From Prorocentrum cordatum (lineage: Eukaryota; Sar; Dinophyceae; Prorocentrales; Prorocentraceae), in NCBI GenBank assembly GCA_963575745.1, contig CAUYUJ010021650.1:72007-136006 (forward strand): 64,000 bases of DNA, written 5' to 3'. This document shows, piece after piece, positions 1-10,915 of this stretch (the first letter of the stretch is position 1; every line of letters starts with the position of its first letter). The position numbers and the translations under genes are program-made. The notes under the pieces were generated by a model, which saw only the letters and a list, made by a program, of their open reading frames with translations, was not told the origin of the DNA and did not search any database.

Positions 1-12
1 CCCCCCCCCCCG

Positions 13-185
13 AAAAAACGAATGCGCGTGGCACTAGGGCGAGAGCCACATTTTGAAAACCGTCCGCCCTCAATCCGTGAAGCTCTTGCAACTTTTTGAA
101 ACGAATGCGCGCAGCGCTGATGCGAAAACTTTATTTTGAAAACCATCCGCCCTCCATCTGCACAGCGATTGCCATGTTTGAAGCT
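13..185 (-). repeat. ~83-bp satellite, two units
   Basis: Two tandem units of 82-83 bp, each with AAACGAATGCGCG, then TTTTGAAAACC, then CCGCCCTC. The reverse complement matches the six-unit array at 51,795-52,275, so this is the same satellite in opposite orientation. The window edge may cut a longer array. Confidence 0.75.
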
Positions 186-284
186 TGAGGATCATAGGTG
201 GTGAATCGGTCTCAAGCGAAACGCTGGGCCCGCCCTAAAATCTGGCTTCGGTGTGCGACAGGGAGACGCTGCTCATATGGAAAC

Positions 285-414
285 GAAAGGAGGAAGAACA
301 GGAGGACGAGGAGGGGGAGAAGGAGTTTGAGATTATGGGGAGGAGGAAGAAGAGATCGGAGGAGAGGGAAGGCGAGGGCGGAGGAGGGGGAGTGGGAGGT
401 GAAGAGGAGTCGGA
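285..414. repeat. Purine-rich GGA/GAAG stretch
   Basis: Imperfect GGA, GAAG and GGGGA runs lead into the GAT array. There is no coding signal beyond low-complexity Arg/Glu frames. Confidence 0.6.
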
Positions 415-954
415 GTGATCATGCTGGTTATGATGCGGATGTTGATGACGATGTTGATGCTGACGATGATGATGGCGAAGGTGATAACCATGACGACGAT
501 GATGGCGATGCTTACGATGCTGATGCTGATGTTGATGCTGATGTTGATGCTGATGCGGGTGCTGATGGCAATGCTACTGATGATAGTATTGGTGATGATG
601 ATGCTGAGGAGGATGCTGGTGAAAAGGAGGATGATGATTAGGATGAAGATGAGGATGGTGTTGAGGATGATGATGATGGTGAAGCTGATTCGAGTGATTG
701 TGTTTTTGGTGATGGTTATACGCATGATGATGGTGTCGTTGACGGGGAAGCTGCTGATGATGATGTTGATGAGGATGTTGCTGCTGTTGGTGATTGGGAT
801 GATGAGCATGATGGTGGTGGTGATGCTGATGCTGGTGATGATGTTGCTGGTGCTGGTGCTGATGATGGTAGTGATGATGATGATGGTCATGATGACGATG
901 GCCATTGCGATTATGATGATGTTGACGGTGGTGATGTGGCTGGTGATCAGGTAA

Positions 955-1005
<51 letters not shown>

Positions 1006-1545
1006 TTCATGCTGATGATGGTGATGCTGCTGAAGATGCTGGTGATGATGCTGCGGATCTTGCTGTTGATTATGCTGCTGATTGTGGTGTTGCTGCTGAT
1101 GCTGATGCTGATGATGGGAGTGATGATCCTGATGGTGATGCTGATGCTGATGCTGCTGTTAATGGCTGTGGTAGCGATGAAGGGGAGTATGATTGGGCGG
1201 ATCATTGTGTGCTTGTGATACTGGTGATGACGACGCTGTCCATTTACGATGATGGTGACGATGTTGGTGATGCCCATGGCGACGATGATGATGCTGCTGC
1301 TGATGATGATGATGATGATGATGCTGATGATGATGATGGCGATGATGATGGTGATGACGATGCCGATGACGATGATGATGATGATGCTGATGATGATGAT
1401 GATGATGCTGCTGGTGGTGTCGATTAGGCAGAGTTCGATAATGCGGGTGGTCGTGGATGTTGAATTCGCTGTTGTTGATGGCGGCGATGGGGATGGTGAT
1501 GATGGTGTTAATGCCGATGGTGGTGGTGATGATGAGGAGGACTAG
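415..1545. repeat. Long interrupted GAT/ATG triplet array
   Basis: About 1.1 kb of GATGAT with interspersed GCT, GGT and GAC triplets. The purest core is about 955-1,005. Because the unit is three bases, every frame stays open and reads as poly-Asp, poly-Met or poly-Ile/His. I do not regard these as genes. Confidence 0.9.
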
Positions 1546-1994
1546 GAGGAACAGCAGGCGAAGGAGGGAATATGAGGAGTAGAGTGGCGACCAGGAGCAG
1601 GAGAAGGAAGAAGGAAATGATAGCGAGGAAACGGAGAAGGAGTTTGAGTTAGAGTTGGAGGACGGCGGATGGGGAGAACGTGGAGGAGGAGGAGGATCAG
1701 GAGGAGGTGGAGGCGAAGGTTGGACGATGGGGAGGAGATGGAGAGGCATGATGCGGTTTACGATGGGTCGCAGGCGAAGGAGGGGATATCGAAAGCGCCT
1801 ACGGCGAGTCACCGCCGCCCCCTGCCTTTTGGAAACGCCCACGCGGCCAACCGTTGCGCCGAAGCCTGGCGAAGCTATTAGATTATGCGTTCCCCGAACC
1901 GTTGTGGATCCCTTTCGGGGAATGGCTGGGAGATGAAGGGACAGGATGAGGAGAGGGAGGAGAAGTAGGACAAGGAAGGTGAGGATGAGGAGGA
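1546..1994. other. No gene seen
   Basis: GA-rich DNA with GGAGGAGG runs around 1,680-1,740 and 1,940-1,990. A short GC-rich part (about 1,760-1,900) shows no splice-like borders or recognisable protein. Confidence 0.5.
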
Positions 1995-2160
1995 ACATGA
2001 ACAGACGGCCCTCTTGTGGCCTCCGGGGGTCTTCCTGGAACCTTTTGCGGGGCCCTCCAGGTTCCTCTTGGGGGCCTCCTGGGGCCTCTTACTGTGCCGT
2101 GGTCCAAGTTCGCCAATGTTCGACACGATGGCCCGTTCGGCGCGCAGAGCTTGGTATAAT
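1995..2160 (-). repeat. CTTGGGGGCCTC-type degenerate repeat
   Basis: Imperfect short units of CCTCTTGGGGGCCTC form. A second patch lies at 2,555-2,720. They resemble the larger arrays at 9.4-10.8 kb and 45.4-46.5 kb. Confidence 0.5.
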
Positions 2161-2249
2161 GTGACGTGGGTTGAGCTGTGCCAGCTGGGGGCGGGCAACC
2201 TCGGGCTTGTGACCCCAATTCGATTCGTATAAGGCTAAACGGGATGGTG

Positions 2250-2510
2250 GTTCGAAAACGGCGAACCTCGTGGAGCTTCCTCCCAAAAAGGTTCGAGCCA
2301 GGTGCGGAAGTCGGTTCGAAACAATAGAAGCTGGTTCGAAACAATCGACAGATAAGCGCTTGGTGCGGGACCTCCTCGAAACACAGGTTCGAATCAGGTC
2401 CGAACTCGGTCCGAAGCAATCGAGAAGTGCACGGCTCGTGCGGGACTTCCCAGAAACGCAGGTTCGAACCAGGTCCTAACCCCGTTCGAAACAGTAGAAA
2501 AGTTAGCGTT
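2250..2510 (+). repeat. ~75-bp tandem repeat with GGTTCGAA motif
   Basis: Two clear units 75 bp apart start with GTGCGGGAC at 2,363 and 2,438, and a diverged unit lies upstream at about 2,260. Each contains CAGGTTCGAA followed by CAGGTCC and GTTCGAAAC/GTCCGAAGC. Confidence 0.7.
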
Positions 2511-2883
2511 TCGCGCCGCGCTGGCACAGTGGGGCAAAACTAAAATCACGCCTATGTAGGGGGCCTCTTGCGGGCCTCTTGGGGACCTTTGGAGCCTTTA
2601 ATGAATCTCTTGGCCTTCGGATGTCGTCTTGGGACTCCCTCTGGGCAGTCGTGGGTCCCTCTTTGGGCGATTGAAGTGCGGGTCTATGGGGCCGTCTTGG
2701 GGGTCTCTTTCTTGCCATGTCTCGCTACGATGACGTCACCGTGGTTCGGGGGCATCGTGAGGGGGAAAGTTCCCAGGGGGGATACGCATTGACCCGCAAT
2801 CGCTCACTGATTGTCGAGAAAGTCCCCATGGTTTCACCCCGCCGTGGACTGCGGATTTGCCATCGGGGGCCGATCTGTCGACG

Positions 2884-3084
2884 CTGTATCATCGGTTCCA
2901 GCTCGATGTTCCCCCTCGCTGAGCCCAGCCTCCCCTCCCTAACGTTCCTCTGCAGGTCAAGGCTCTGAAGGCAAGGCCGCGTTGGGCTCAGCAGAATATC
3001 GTCGGTTCTTGCTCGATGATCCCCCCCCCCGGGGCCAGTTCCGCCTCCCTGACGTTCCTGACTCGGCCAAGACTCTGAAAGCAG
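2884..3084 (+). repeat. Tandem duplication, ~107 bp
   Basis: TATCATCGGTTCCAGCTCGATG at about 2,889 returns as TATCGTCGGTTCTTGCTCGATG at about 2,998. In both copies it is followed by CTCCCT, ACGTTCCT and AGRCTCTGAARGC. The second copy runs into the GGA array. Confidence 0.65.
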
Positions 3085-3137
3085 AGGAGGAGGAGGAGGA
3101 GGAGGAGGAGGAGGAGGAGGAGGAGGAGGAGGAGGAG
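3085..3137. repeat. GGA microsatellite
   Basis: About 17 uninterrupted GGA/GAG triplets. Confidence 0.95.
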
Positions 3138-3259
3138 CAGGACCACGTTGGTCTCAAGCTGGGGCTCTCTAGTTTCCGGCCGCTCCTCGGATCTAGGTCG
3201 GGGTGCCTCCCTTCGAGGCCGAGGCTCGCGGCGGCTGGCCAGAGCGGCCTCCTCCGCCC

Positions 3260-3535
3260 TCACCAAGGCAGCACGGCCACTTGTACGTTCGGGGCGTTCT
3301 TTGAGGAATGCGCCCGGGAGGGGTCATACCCTGGAGGATGCCTGATCTGATGAGGGCGGTGGCGAGATGCACGGCCAAGTCTCACTTGGTGCTCTTCCTT
3401 CCTTCCCAGTCATCACGATGACTGTACGTTGGGGACGTTCGTGGAAGAATGCGCCCAGGAGGCGTCAGACTCTGAAGGGTGCCGGATCTGATGAGGGCGG
3501 CGGTGAGATCTACGGCCAAGCCTCACGTGGCGATC
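3260..3535 (+). repeat. Tandem duplication, ~141 bp
   Basis: TGTACGTTCGGGGCGTTC near 3,282 is repeated as TGTACGTTGGGGACGTTC near 3,423. Each is followed by GAATGCGCCC, a GATCTGATGAGGGCGG block and GCCAAG-CTCAC. Confidence 0.7.
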
Positions 3536-3639
3536 CACACAGACCATGGATTCCTTACTTAACGGCACACGCAAGCCGTTGAAATAGGTATTCGTTGATG
3601 CGCAGGTCCCAATTTACTTTAGGCGCCCTCCTACTTCAA

Positions 3640-3850
3640 GAGTCGAGCGTATTCCCTCTGCCCTCGTCCTCGGATGGCGGGCGGAGGCGCAATCCGTTTT
3701 CGATGCCTTCCTTCGTCATGTTTTCGATGCGTCTGCGGACGACATGTCCGATGCGTCATCGATGCGCATCTCCCGCGGAGGCATCCGTCGTCATGTCCGT
3801 CCTCCGTTTTCGATGCCTTCCTTCGTTTCGATGCCTTCCTTCGTCTGCGT
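3640..3850 (+). repeat. Dispersed repeat P, copy 1, with TTCGATGCC minisatellite
   Basis: GTCGAGCG, then CCCTC, a GGGCGGGCGGAGG core and a TTCCNNCGCCTTCCT-like tail match copies at 4,255-4,375 and 35,085-35,195. The downstream part has an 18-bp minisatellite of the form TTTCGATGCCTTCCTTCG. Confidence 0.55.
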
Positions 3851-4019
3851 TCTTCCGAACGACGGGCATCGCTCCCCCTCCAAACAACATCTGGCCGCGC
3901 GGCGGGAGCCGCAGCCGCGGCAGTCAGCCCCGGCCCGCGTCAGGCTCTGGCGGAGGCCAAGGGCGCAGGCGGGGCCCGCGGGGAACGGGGGGTGGACAGT
4001 TCTGGTGCGACTGGCACGG

Positions 4020-4207
4020 GTACACCAGATCTCGTAATAAAAGGGAGGGGGTCTGGACCCTCCAAGACAAGCCATTTCAGACCCCCCCCCCGTGGGAGAA
4101 CCCTCCAAAACATCGTCCCCAGACCCCCCCAGGCCCTCCAAGATAGCCTGGAAGAGACCCCCCCCCGAAATGAGACCCCCTCCCTTTTATTACGAAATCT
4201 GGAGTAC
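4020..4207. mobile_element. MITE-like element with ~35-bp terminal inverted repeats
   Basis: The left end at 4,020-4,054 begins GTACACCAGATC and continues through CGTAATAAAAGGGAGGGGG. The right end at about 4,173-4,207 is its inverted complement with about three mismatches (GTACTCCAGATTTCGTAATA when reversed). The 118-bp middle is C-rich (CCCCCCCC runs). Length and structure fit a non-autonomous DNA transposon. Only one copy was found here. Confidence 0.75.
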
Positions 4208-4254
4208 ACGCTGGTCGCTGGAGTTTGGTATTTCTGGTCCCCAGACTCCAGTTC

Positions 4255-4375
4255 CTGCTTCAGGGGTCGAGCGGTGCTCCCTCTTCCCTGTTCAGGGGGC
4301 GGGCGGACACCCCATCCACTTCCAACGCCGTCCTGCATCTTTTTCTGCCCACTTCTTCCGACCGACGGGTACTGA
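4255..4375 (+). repeat. Dispersed repeat P, copy 2
   Basis: It shares GGGGTCGAGCG, the CAGGGGGCGGGCGGA core, ACTTCCAACGCCNTCCTGC and TCTTCCGACCGACGGGT with the copy at 35,085-35,195. Confidence 0.7.
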
Positions 4376-4388
4376 AAGAATGGGTACG

Positions 4389-4572
4389 GCAGGTTCGCGT
4401 CGTGTCGACCCTCGGCGACCCCGCCGCCGGTGTTCAGCGTTGAACGCCGCCAGCGAACCGGGATCGGTCGATGCTGAACGATCTGACGTTTCGGACTCGG
4501 TTGATCGTTCAAGGCTGAATGGTTCCCGCGGTGTCAGGAACCAGTGCCAGGGTCGACACGGCACGAACCCGC
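4389..4572 (+). mobile_element. GTCGAC-family MITE, copy A
   Basis: 184 bp with ends GCAGGTTCGCGTCGTGTCGA and, inverted at the right, GTCGACACGGCACGAACC. Inside are CGTTGAACGCCGCCAGCGA, GATCTGACGTTTCGGA and GTTCAAGGCTGAA, followed by CCCGCGGTGTCAGGAACCA. The same order is found in copies B, C and E. No convincing target-site duplication could be seen. Confidence 0.85.
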
Positions 4573-4919
4573 GACACGAATACGGACCGCAGTTTGTGTT
4601 CATTTTGAACCGGGCTCGCTCTCGGTGTCGCCGCGGACGTTGTCCATTTGAGACAGAAGATTGCCTGCCTTACAGCAGCCGCTGTCCGTTTTGGGCAAGA
4701 TCTGCTGTTTCTGACATGGTGCTCGTTTTTCCGTAACCATTTCGGGCGTCTAGATAAAAAAGCGTTTGGCCACGCTAATTTGGCACCTAGCACACTAGCA
4801 ACCCTCATAGGGCCCTAGCCAGTAAGGTCCTCGCCACAGGAAGCGCCACAGTCCACGCCAGCAGGGTGCCCATCAGGTCCTGGGCCCCATGGGACGTCCG
4901 TGGGGGAGTCCCGAAACGC
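4573..4919. other. No gene seen
   Basis: Mixed-composition DNA without a recognisable repeat, exon or RNA. Confidence 0.4.
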
Positions 4920-5150
4920 CTGGGGCGTCCAAGAATCGAACAAGAACAAAAACTGCATACACATAATCTCTCGAAGCTCCGCGTGGACTTCTCGGATCTG
5001 CGTTGGGGCCTCCCTGGCGGCGCTTCTGGCGCCGCCGCTTGCGCACTCCGCGCGACATGGAAGGAGGTCCAGCGCAGATCCAAGAAATCCGCGCGGACCA
5101 CCAAAAGATCGTGTTTATGTTCTGTGGCTCCTAGAGAAGAGGTGAGGTCC
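4920..5150. mobile_element. CGCGCGGATTTC-family MITE, copy 1
   Basis: A long imperfect palindrome. The left arm (about 4,935-5,013) ends in TCTCGGATCTGCGTTGG. The right arm starts CCAGCGCAGATCCAAGAAAT at about 5,071 and runs through CCGCGCGGACCACC to GTTTATGTTCTGTGGCTCC. The loop holds GGCGGCGCTTCTGGCGCCGCC. Other copies: 16,725-16,910, 47,800-47,995, and a half copy at 41,345-41,470. Confidence 0.8.
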
Positions 5151-5519
5151 AGGGAAGGGGGGGGGGGACGCCGCCTCCTGTGGGAAGGGGAGTGCACAAG
5201 CGGGGTTCACCACTAGGGGGGTCACCAGTTCCTCCTGGAAATCGAGGTTCCAGGATTCAAGCTCGAGCAGGTGTTTGGGCGTTTCGGGTCGCTCTGGAAG
5301 GCTCTGAAGTATTCTGGATGGCCCGCTTCCCCGAGACAATTGCGCCTCCTGGAGGAATTGGCGACCTCCCCAGTGGTCACCCCCCTTGGCAGTGCCCCAG
5401 TGGGGAGTCCCAAAATGCCTGGGGGCCTCCACGAAGATGGGTGAGGACTGGGAGGGTTCTCCACCTTTCCGCTCGACGTAAAAAATCGCCACGATAGTTG
5501 TTATACATATATATATAAC

Positions 5520-5650
5520 TAATTTTCGGCCTCCGGGTGCCCTTCCCGTGGCCCGAGACAGTCAAAAGCCCATTCCAGATGAAAAGCCCGTCCCTGGGAA
5601 GGGGTCCAGGTTCCTGGGGGACCACGCCGAGACAATATCTCGACGTCGGA
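5520..5650 (+). repeat. Dispersed repeat H, copy 1
   Basis: TTTTCGGCCTCCGGGTGCCC followed by GATGAAAAGCCCGTCCCTGG and GAAGGGGTCCAGGTTCCTG. The same order occurs at 34,200, 34,350, 35,270 and 36,640. Confidence 0.65.
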
Positions 5651-7250
5651 GTTCTGGGGATGTGAGTATCACTGCCATGGCCGTGACACCTCCAAGGGTT
5701 CATGGCCCACACTTCTTGTTCAGGTAAGCACATCCCCTGCTCCCCCCCGCTTCCACAAGACTCCTTGGACGCCCCGCAGATCAGTGCGGCGACCACAAAC
5801 TCGGGTGAGTAAGTGAGAGGTGAGCGCTCGGTTTTGGGACAGAGATCGTTCTCCGAGGAATCTCTCTTCCTCGGGTGACCAGGGACTCCAAGTTTCCAGT
5901 GCCCGTGCTGTGACGGACCGTGGGGTGAGTTTATCGGGCATATTTTCATACCTCGGCCTTGCTCGGCTGCCGAACAAATCAGGTCGAGCAAGCTGCTCAC
6001 AGCTTGCGGCCAGCCTCTGTGGGTTGGCACCCCTCGAGGATCTTGGTGATCATTCGCAAACGTGCGCGGCCAGCGTGCTCTAGACGGCCTGTTGCGTCTC
6101 CGCCGCCGAACCGCCCTGTTCATTGGGAGTTCCGATGTCGCCGCACGGTCTGTCACCGCAACGTTTGGGGACCTCCAAGATCGGTGGCGTCGGAGAGGAT
6201 CAGGCAATACTCAGGGGGTCACGACAAAGAGGACCGACAGCTCCCCCGCAGGGTCGGGATTAGGGGATAAAGGGTCGGAGGGGTGCCTGGACGATCTTGA
6301 GCGTTCTAGGAGGCTCTGGTGATGTTGGAGGGTCCTGAGGGGTAATCTCCACGGGGGGAGGAGGCGATCCCCATGCATATTGTCGAGCATCTGATGAAGA
6401 AACCTCCTCCCGAAAAACTGGACCAGCGCTTCTTAACCAACTTGCCAGAAAGCTGGCCCAATTTCTCGAGCACGCTCGCCCCTCCAGCGCGAACAACAGA
6501 TTTTGGCCCAGGCTTGTTTCCAGAAGCTTCCGGGAAGCTGGCCCAGATGTCTTAAATGGTGGTTTTCTTGATCACATGTTCGTCTGTAGTGGTGGGCCCC
6601 CTTGGCATTGCCTGGGAAGCGGTTGAGGATGAGGGGGTGGATATCATAACCGGGGCCATGAAGCCCATCAGATTTCACAGCCGCGGATTCTTTTTTGAGT
6701 GCCGCTGGTACGAGATTGAAGAACAACCCTTGTGTTACGTGGGGGCTCTCCACCTTGGAATGGCTTTCGCTCTGGGTATCTCCACGGGGCGTCGGTCTTC
6801 CAGCGAAGAGGCCCACGTTCTTGGCCCACGTCATGATGGCCTTGTTTCGACTGTACGCCCCCCCCGGGCCCCCCCGCCATCCGCGCACATGCCTCGGACC
6901 ATGGGGCGCTACCTCCCCTCTGCCTGGCCCCCCTCTTCGGCGCACCCGGACGAAAGGCGGGTACAAGTACGAAGTGAAACGCGCGCGACTGGTTTTTGCG
7001 GCCAGGCCGCCGGGCCTCGTTCCTCAACACTGCTTTCGTCGGCGGCGAGGCAAAATGGCTGCACTAGCGACAGGGCCCAACGAAGACTCCGAGAAGCGAA
7101 TTGCCCAGCATGCGGGAGAGGGGAAGGAGACGGACAGTCCAGGATTTGATCTGCCAGCCACATGGCAGTGCTAGCATCTTGGGCTGTGAGCATCTGATTT
7201 GCTGACCTCCCACCCCTTTGCTCCCCCACCCCTTCGTCCACCTCGAAGCC
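5651..7250. other. No gene recognised
   Basis: Open frames of 80-200 codons exist on both strands but overlap each other and match nothing I recognise. One frame at 6,556-7,149 (+) reads normally for its first 90 residues and then becomes Pro/Ala-rich. It could be a decayed gene fragment. Confidence 0.35.
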
Positions 7251-7254
7251 GCGG

Positions 7255-7395
7255 CGGGGATGAGCGCCTTGTCGTCGTCGCCGTCGCTGTTGTCGTGGTC
7301 GTCGGTCATCGTCGTTGCTCGTCGATCGTCGATTGTCGTCGATTGTCGTCGTCGTCGTCGATCGTTTTCGGTCGTCGTCGACGTTCATCGTGGTT
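7255..7395. repeat. CGT triplet array
   Basis: Interrupted GTC/CGT units just upstream of the LINE remnant. Confidence 0.8.
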
Positions 7396-7559
7396 GAGCC
7401 TTTGCTGGGAGTTTTCGCGCCCCATGGTGTGTTCCATCCGTTGCGCCTCGTCAGGAGCTCTCCGAGATTGTCTAGAATTATCCCCGAGTGGCCGGGTGAG
7501 GCGCAAGCTACGGCCAGACACAAGCCAGAGGGAATGCCCGCACATACCAGCTCTGTGAA

Positions 7560-8720
7560 CAAGTTTGGAGGGGCGTCTTCGCTCCAATCGCGTGCAACGG
7601 GGGCCTCACGGATCGATCAGCTCGGGAATGCCGCGGAGAGACGGGGCCGGTCGAGGGTTTTGGTTTCCGTCGTGAGGGACGTCGGGCCCACGTCCAGCGT
7701 ACATCAGCAGAGGTACGGCATATGTCAGGGCTGTCCGCTGTCCCCTTTCTTGTTCACCATTGTGATGACGACGCTTGTCACGGACGCGCACGCGCTGCTG
7801 CAGAAACGTGCCCGACCGATACATGAACATCGGTTTGTGAGGGACCTCGTGTACGCGGACGACACGTTGCTCATAGACTCTGACCGGGCCTTCGTTCAAG
7901 AACTGATGCGTTGCGTTGAGGCCATTACGGGTTGCAGTTCAGCTGGGGCAAGCTGGAATTTCTGAAAGTGAGAATTGAAGCAGATATTGCGGGACGCAAC
8001 GAGGTCCCCACTCCAGCCAAGCAGTCATTCATTTATCTCGGGGCGTCTATTGCTGCGGACGGGCGCGTCGGCGCAGAGCTGAGTCGGAGAATTGGGGCGG
8101 CCAGAAGTGATTCCAAGGTGTTTGCAAGAACCTGGTCGTCTTGTTTCCAAACTCACATCTGTATTATTCACTGCTTGCCTTCGCCCATCCGAGGGAAGCG
8201 TGTTCGACGGGTTCCAGAATTATTTGTCAGACAGACTTGCACAGTCCCCCCCGTCGTGCTCCACGCGGGCGTCGAATCGTATAGTTCTGCAGATTTGCCA
8301 TCTGATGTCTTTGAGCGATCGTCTCGCGCATTGACAAGTGTTGTACATGGGCGATTCGGCCAGAAGACTGGACGAGGATCCAGTGAAAAGCTCGGTGCTT
8401 GAGCCGGGCGGTCTGCCTCCGAAGAGCCGTTTTGAGGAAAAGAAGAACAGGCCGCCCGAGACAGTCTTGGGGGCCCATGGTGCTAAAGAGTTGCGAGAAT
8501 GTTGCTGGTTCCCGTGAGCGACTTGCTGATTACTTCCGCCGAAGGGGCGGTGCAGCTCGCAGGTGGGAACGTCAAGGCATGGGCGGCGTGCTGAAGGCAT
8601 CCGCTTCCGTGCACATGTTCACCCACTGCTCACGCGCCGTGGCCGGCGCGAGGTTTCTGGATTGTATTCGCTTTTGTAATGTAACATCTTGTTGGGGGCG
8701 CGTGTGATATATGATGTGTA
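7560..8720 (+). mobile_element. Decayed LINE, reverse-transcriptase remnant
   Basis: This is the reverse-transcriptase part of a non-LTR retrotransposon, broken by frameshifts. The first block (7,675-7,945) has YGICQGCPLSPFLF, the usual motif before the active site, and the catalytic LVYADDTLLIDS at about 7,850. The second block (7,932-8,150, another frame) continues with LQFSWGKLEFL and SFIYLGASIAADGRVGAELS, followed by RRIGAA. The third block (8,130-8,520) holds SKLTSVLFTACL, an in-frame stop near 8,333 and then LYMGDSARRLDEDPVKSSVL. The fourth (8,400-8,600) has KRRTGRPRQSWGPMV, the usual LINE tail motif. No endonuclease part was seen upstream. At least three frame changes make it inactive. 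The order of motifs fits endonuclease-type LINEs such as the jockey/RTE-like group, but the clade is not certain. Confidence 0.85.
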
Positions 8721-9290
8721 TGCGTGCGCTATCCTTCGTTAGCTCCAAGATGTCGAGACGAGCCAAATAACCACGACGCGTGTCGCCCACTTCCACCGGA
8801 GTGCAGCAGATCTGTTAAACCGCCCCTGACGATTGAATTGCTGTTTCGTTTCTCGACGTTATTGTCACTATTTCTGTTGGCGTTCCTCCTCGTAGTACTT
8901 CGGTCCTTCTCGTGTGTTTCGTCGATGTCGTCGTCAGCCGCACAATGGCAGGTTCGCCTGTGATGCTGCAATCGAGCAGGACCGTGACTGTCAAGCGCAG
9001 GATTTGAAATGCTAGCGTGAAGGCTTCCGAATCGAACCTGGCACGATGAACGTCTTAGAATACCGAATGTCAGCAGCCATTTGGTACTCAGGGCTTCGCG
9101 CGTTGCCTCCGACGTGGTTTGTATGGCAGGGTTGCGCTGGAACGTATCCAGACGCATGAACAATCCCGAATTTTGAGCAGTTGCATGTTCGGACGTGCAC
9201 AGACCCGCCCCCCCCCAAGTCGACCAGACGTTTTTCGCCCGGAGGCCGGTCATGAAAACAAATATATACAATTGCACAGGTATGAGTTCA
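8721..9290. other. No gene seen
   Basis: Unremarkable sequence after the LINE tail. No repeat partner was found in the window. Confidence 0.4.
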
Positions 9291-9352
9291 TATATGCAAA
9301 CATATATATATATATAATTATATATATATATATATATATATACACATACATA
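9291..9352. repeat. AT/TATA microsatellite
   Basis: CATATATATATATAT followed by TATATATACACATAC. It sits directly beside the CCCAAGACGG array. Confidence 0.9.
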
Positions 9353-9399
9353 ACGGCGCACCGGTTCCGGGGGCCCGGGGCCGGGACCCCGACCACAAA

Positions 9400-10800
9400 T
9401 GTGGGCCCCGGGGGGCCGGGAGGCTCGTCGGACCGCCGGACGCCGTCCAAGATCGTTCGCAGGCGGTTTCGGAACGCGCTCCGATGGCTCCAGATGCCTT
9501 CCAAGACGCCTGTCATGACACCAAGAAGGTCCCAGAAGCCTCCAAGACGCTCCGAGAGGCAGCCCAAGAGAGGCCCAAGAAGCAAAAATCGTGCCATTCC
9601 TATGGGAAAACGTATATTTGTCGCATGTTCGCCTCTTGGGCTTTCACCGCGTCCAAGACGGCCCAAGAGGCGCCCAAGACGGTCTACGAGGCCTCCGGGA
9701 GCGCTCCAAGGCTGCGCACGAGTGGCCCAGGACGGCCCCAAGACGGCCGAAGAGAGCCCCAAGACGAGTTCGAGAGGGGTCCCAGACGGAGAAAGCCAAC
9801 CTCGAATTCCGAGCTTCCGGCCCAAGAGGCTCCAGGAGGCGCCAAAATGCCGCCAAGAGGCGCCAAAAGGCTCCCAAAAGCACCCCAAGACGTTCCGAGA
9901 GGCACCCCAAGAGAGGTCCAAGAAACAAAAATCGTGCCATTCCTATGGGAAAACGTATATTTTTCGCATGTTCGCATCTTGGGCTTTCACCGCGTCCAAG
10001 ACGGCCCAAGAGGCCTCCAAGACGGCCTAGGAGGCCTCCGGGAGCGCTCCAAGGCTGCGCACGAGTGGCTCAGGACGGCCCCAAGACGGCCCAAGAGAAC
10101 CCCAAGACGACTTCGAGAGGGGTCCCAGAAGGAGAAAGCCACTCTCGAATTCCGAGCTTCCGGCCCAACATATCCCAGGAGGCGCCAAAACGCTGCCCAG
10201 AGGCGCCAAAAGGCTTCCAAAATCAGCCCAAGACGTTCCGAGAGGCACCCCAAGAGAGGTCCAAGAAACAAAAATCGTGCCATTCCTATGGGAAAACGTA
10301 TATTTTTCGCATGTTCGCATCTTGGGCTTTCACCGCGTCCAAGACGGCCCAAGAGGCCTCCAAGACCGCCCCAAGACGGCCCAAGAAGCTTCCAAGAGGG
10401 CCCCAGGACAGCCCAAGAGGGCCCCAAGACGGCCCAAGAGGCGCCCAAGATGGCCCAAGAGGGCCCCAAGACGGGCCCAAGAGGGGGCCCAGAGGGGGAC
10501 CACGAACCGCAAGCTCGAGCCTTCCGCCCCAAGAGGCCGCCAGGAGGCCCCAAGGAGGCCCCTCAAGAGGCCCCAGGAGACCCCCAAGAGGCTCAAAGGA
10601 GGCCCCGAGAAGCCCCAAATCGGCCCCCCAAAATGCTTCGAACCTGCTTCCAGGAGGCCCCCGACAGGTTCAGAGGCTCCCGAGAAGCTACGTCAAACTC
10701 CCAGCGAGCGGCCGGACGAGGCCCCCCACAAAATCACAAGAGGGTTCCAGTATTTGTATCCTTCAGCGCTCTCTGGCCTTCTTCCCCCTGCCCCCTTCCC
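9400..10800 (+). repeat. 343-bp tandem repeat of CCCAAGACGG units
   Basis: A marker, GCCATTCCTATGGGAAAACG, occurs at 9,593, 9,936 and 10,279, exactly 343 bp apart, and is followed by CGCATGTTCGC and TTGGGCTTTCACCGCGTCC. Between markers are short units of the type CAAGACGGCCCAAGAGGC. 343 is not a multiple of three, so the open frames (443 codons at 9,484 and 417 at 9,591) shift phase from unit to unit, which argues against one conserved protein. All three frames lack stops because the short unit itself has none. The last part (10,380-10,620) is only the short units. The reverse-oriented relative is at 45,330-46,560. Confidence 0.8.
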
Positions 10801-10833
10801 TGCGACTTTCGTTGACTCAAGCTCGCCTCCTAG

Positions 10834-10873
10834 CTAGAACCTAAGCGCGCGCGAAGCGCGCGCGTGGTTCTAG
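10834..10873. repeat. Strong hairpin, CTAGAACC...GGTTCTAG
   Basis: CTAGAACC, then GCGCGCGC, a GAA loop, GCGCGCGC and GGTTCTAG. The perfect GC-rich inner stem could form a cruciform. It lies between the 343-bp array and an AT microsatellite. Confidence 0.75.
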
Positions 10874-10879
10874 TATGTG

Positions 10880-10915
10880 TATGTATACATATATATATAT
10901 ATATATATACACGCA
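10880..10915. repeat. AT microsatellite
   Basis: TATACATATATATATATATA followed by TATACACGCATG, the same type as at 9,291. Confidence 0.9.

Noticed and set aside
415-1545. Poly-Asp, poly-Met and poly-Ile/His proteins
   Set aside because: They are translations of a GAT array in different frames. The same holds for the arrays at 21.1-22.4, 24.0, 42.4 and 53.1 kb.
2250-2510. tRNA genes, because GGTTCGAATC resembles a B box
   Set aside because: The flanking bases do not form a T stem, no A box or acceptor stem pairs with it, and the motif is part of a 75-bp tandem repeat.
9484-10844. 443- and 417-codon proteins
   Set aside because: Overlapping frames over a 343-bp repeat that changes phase each unit.
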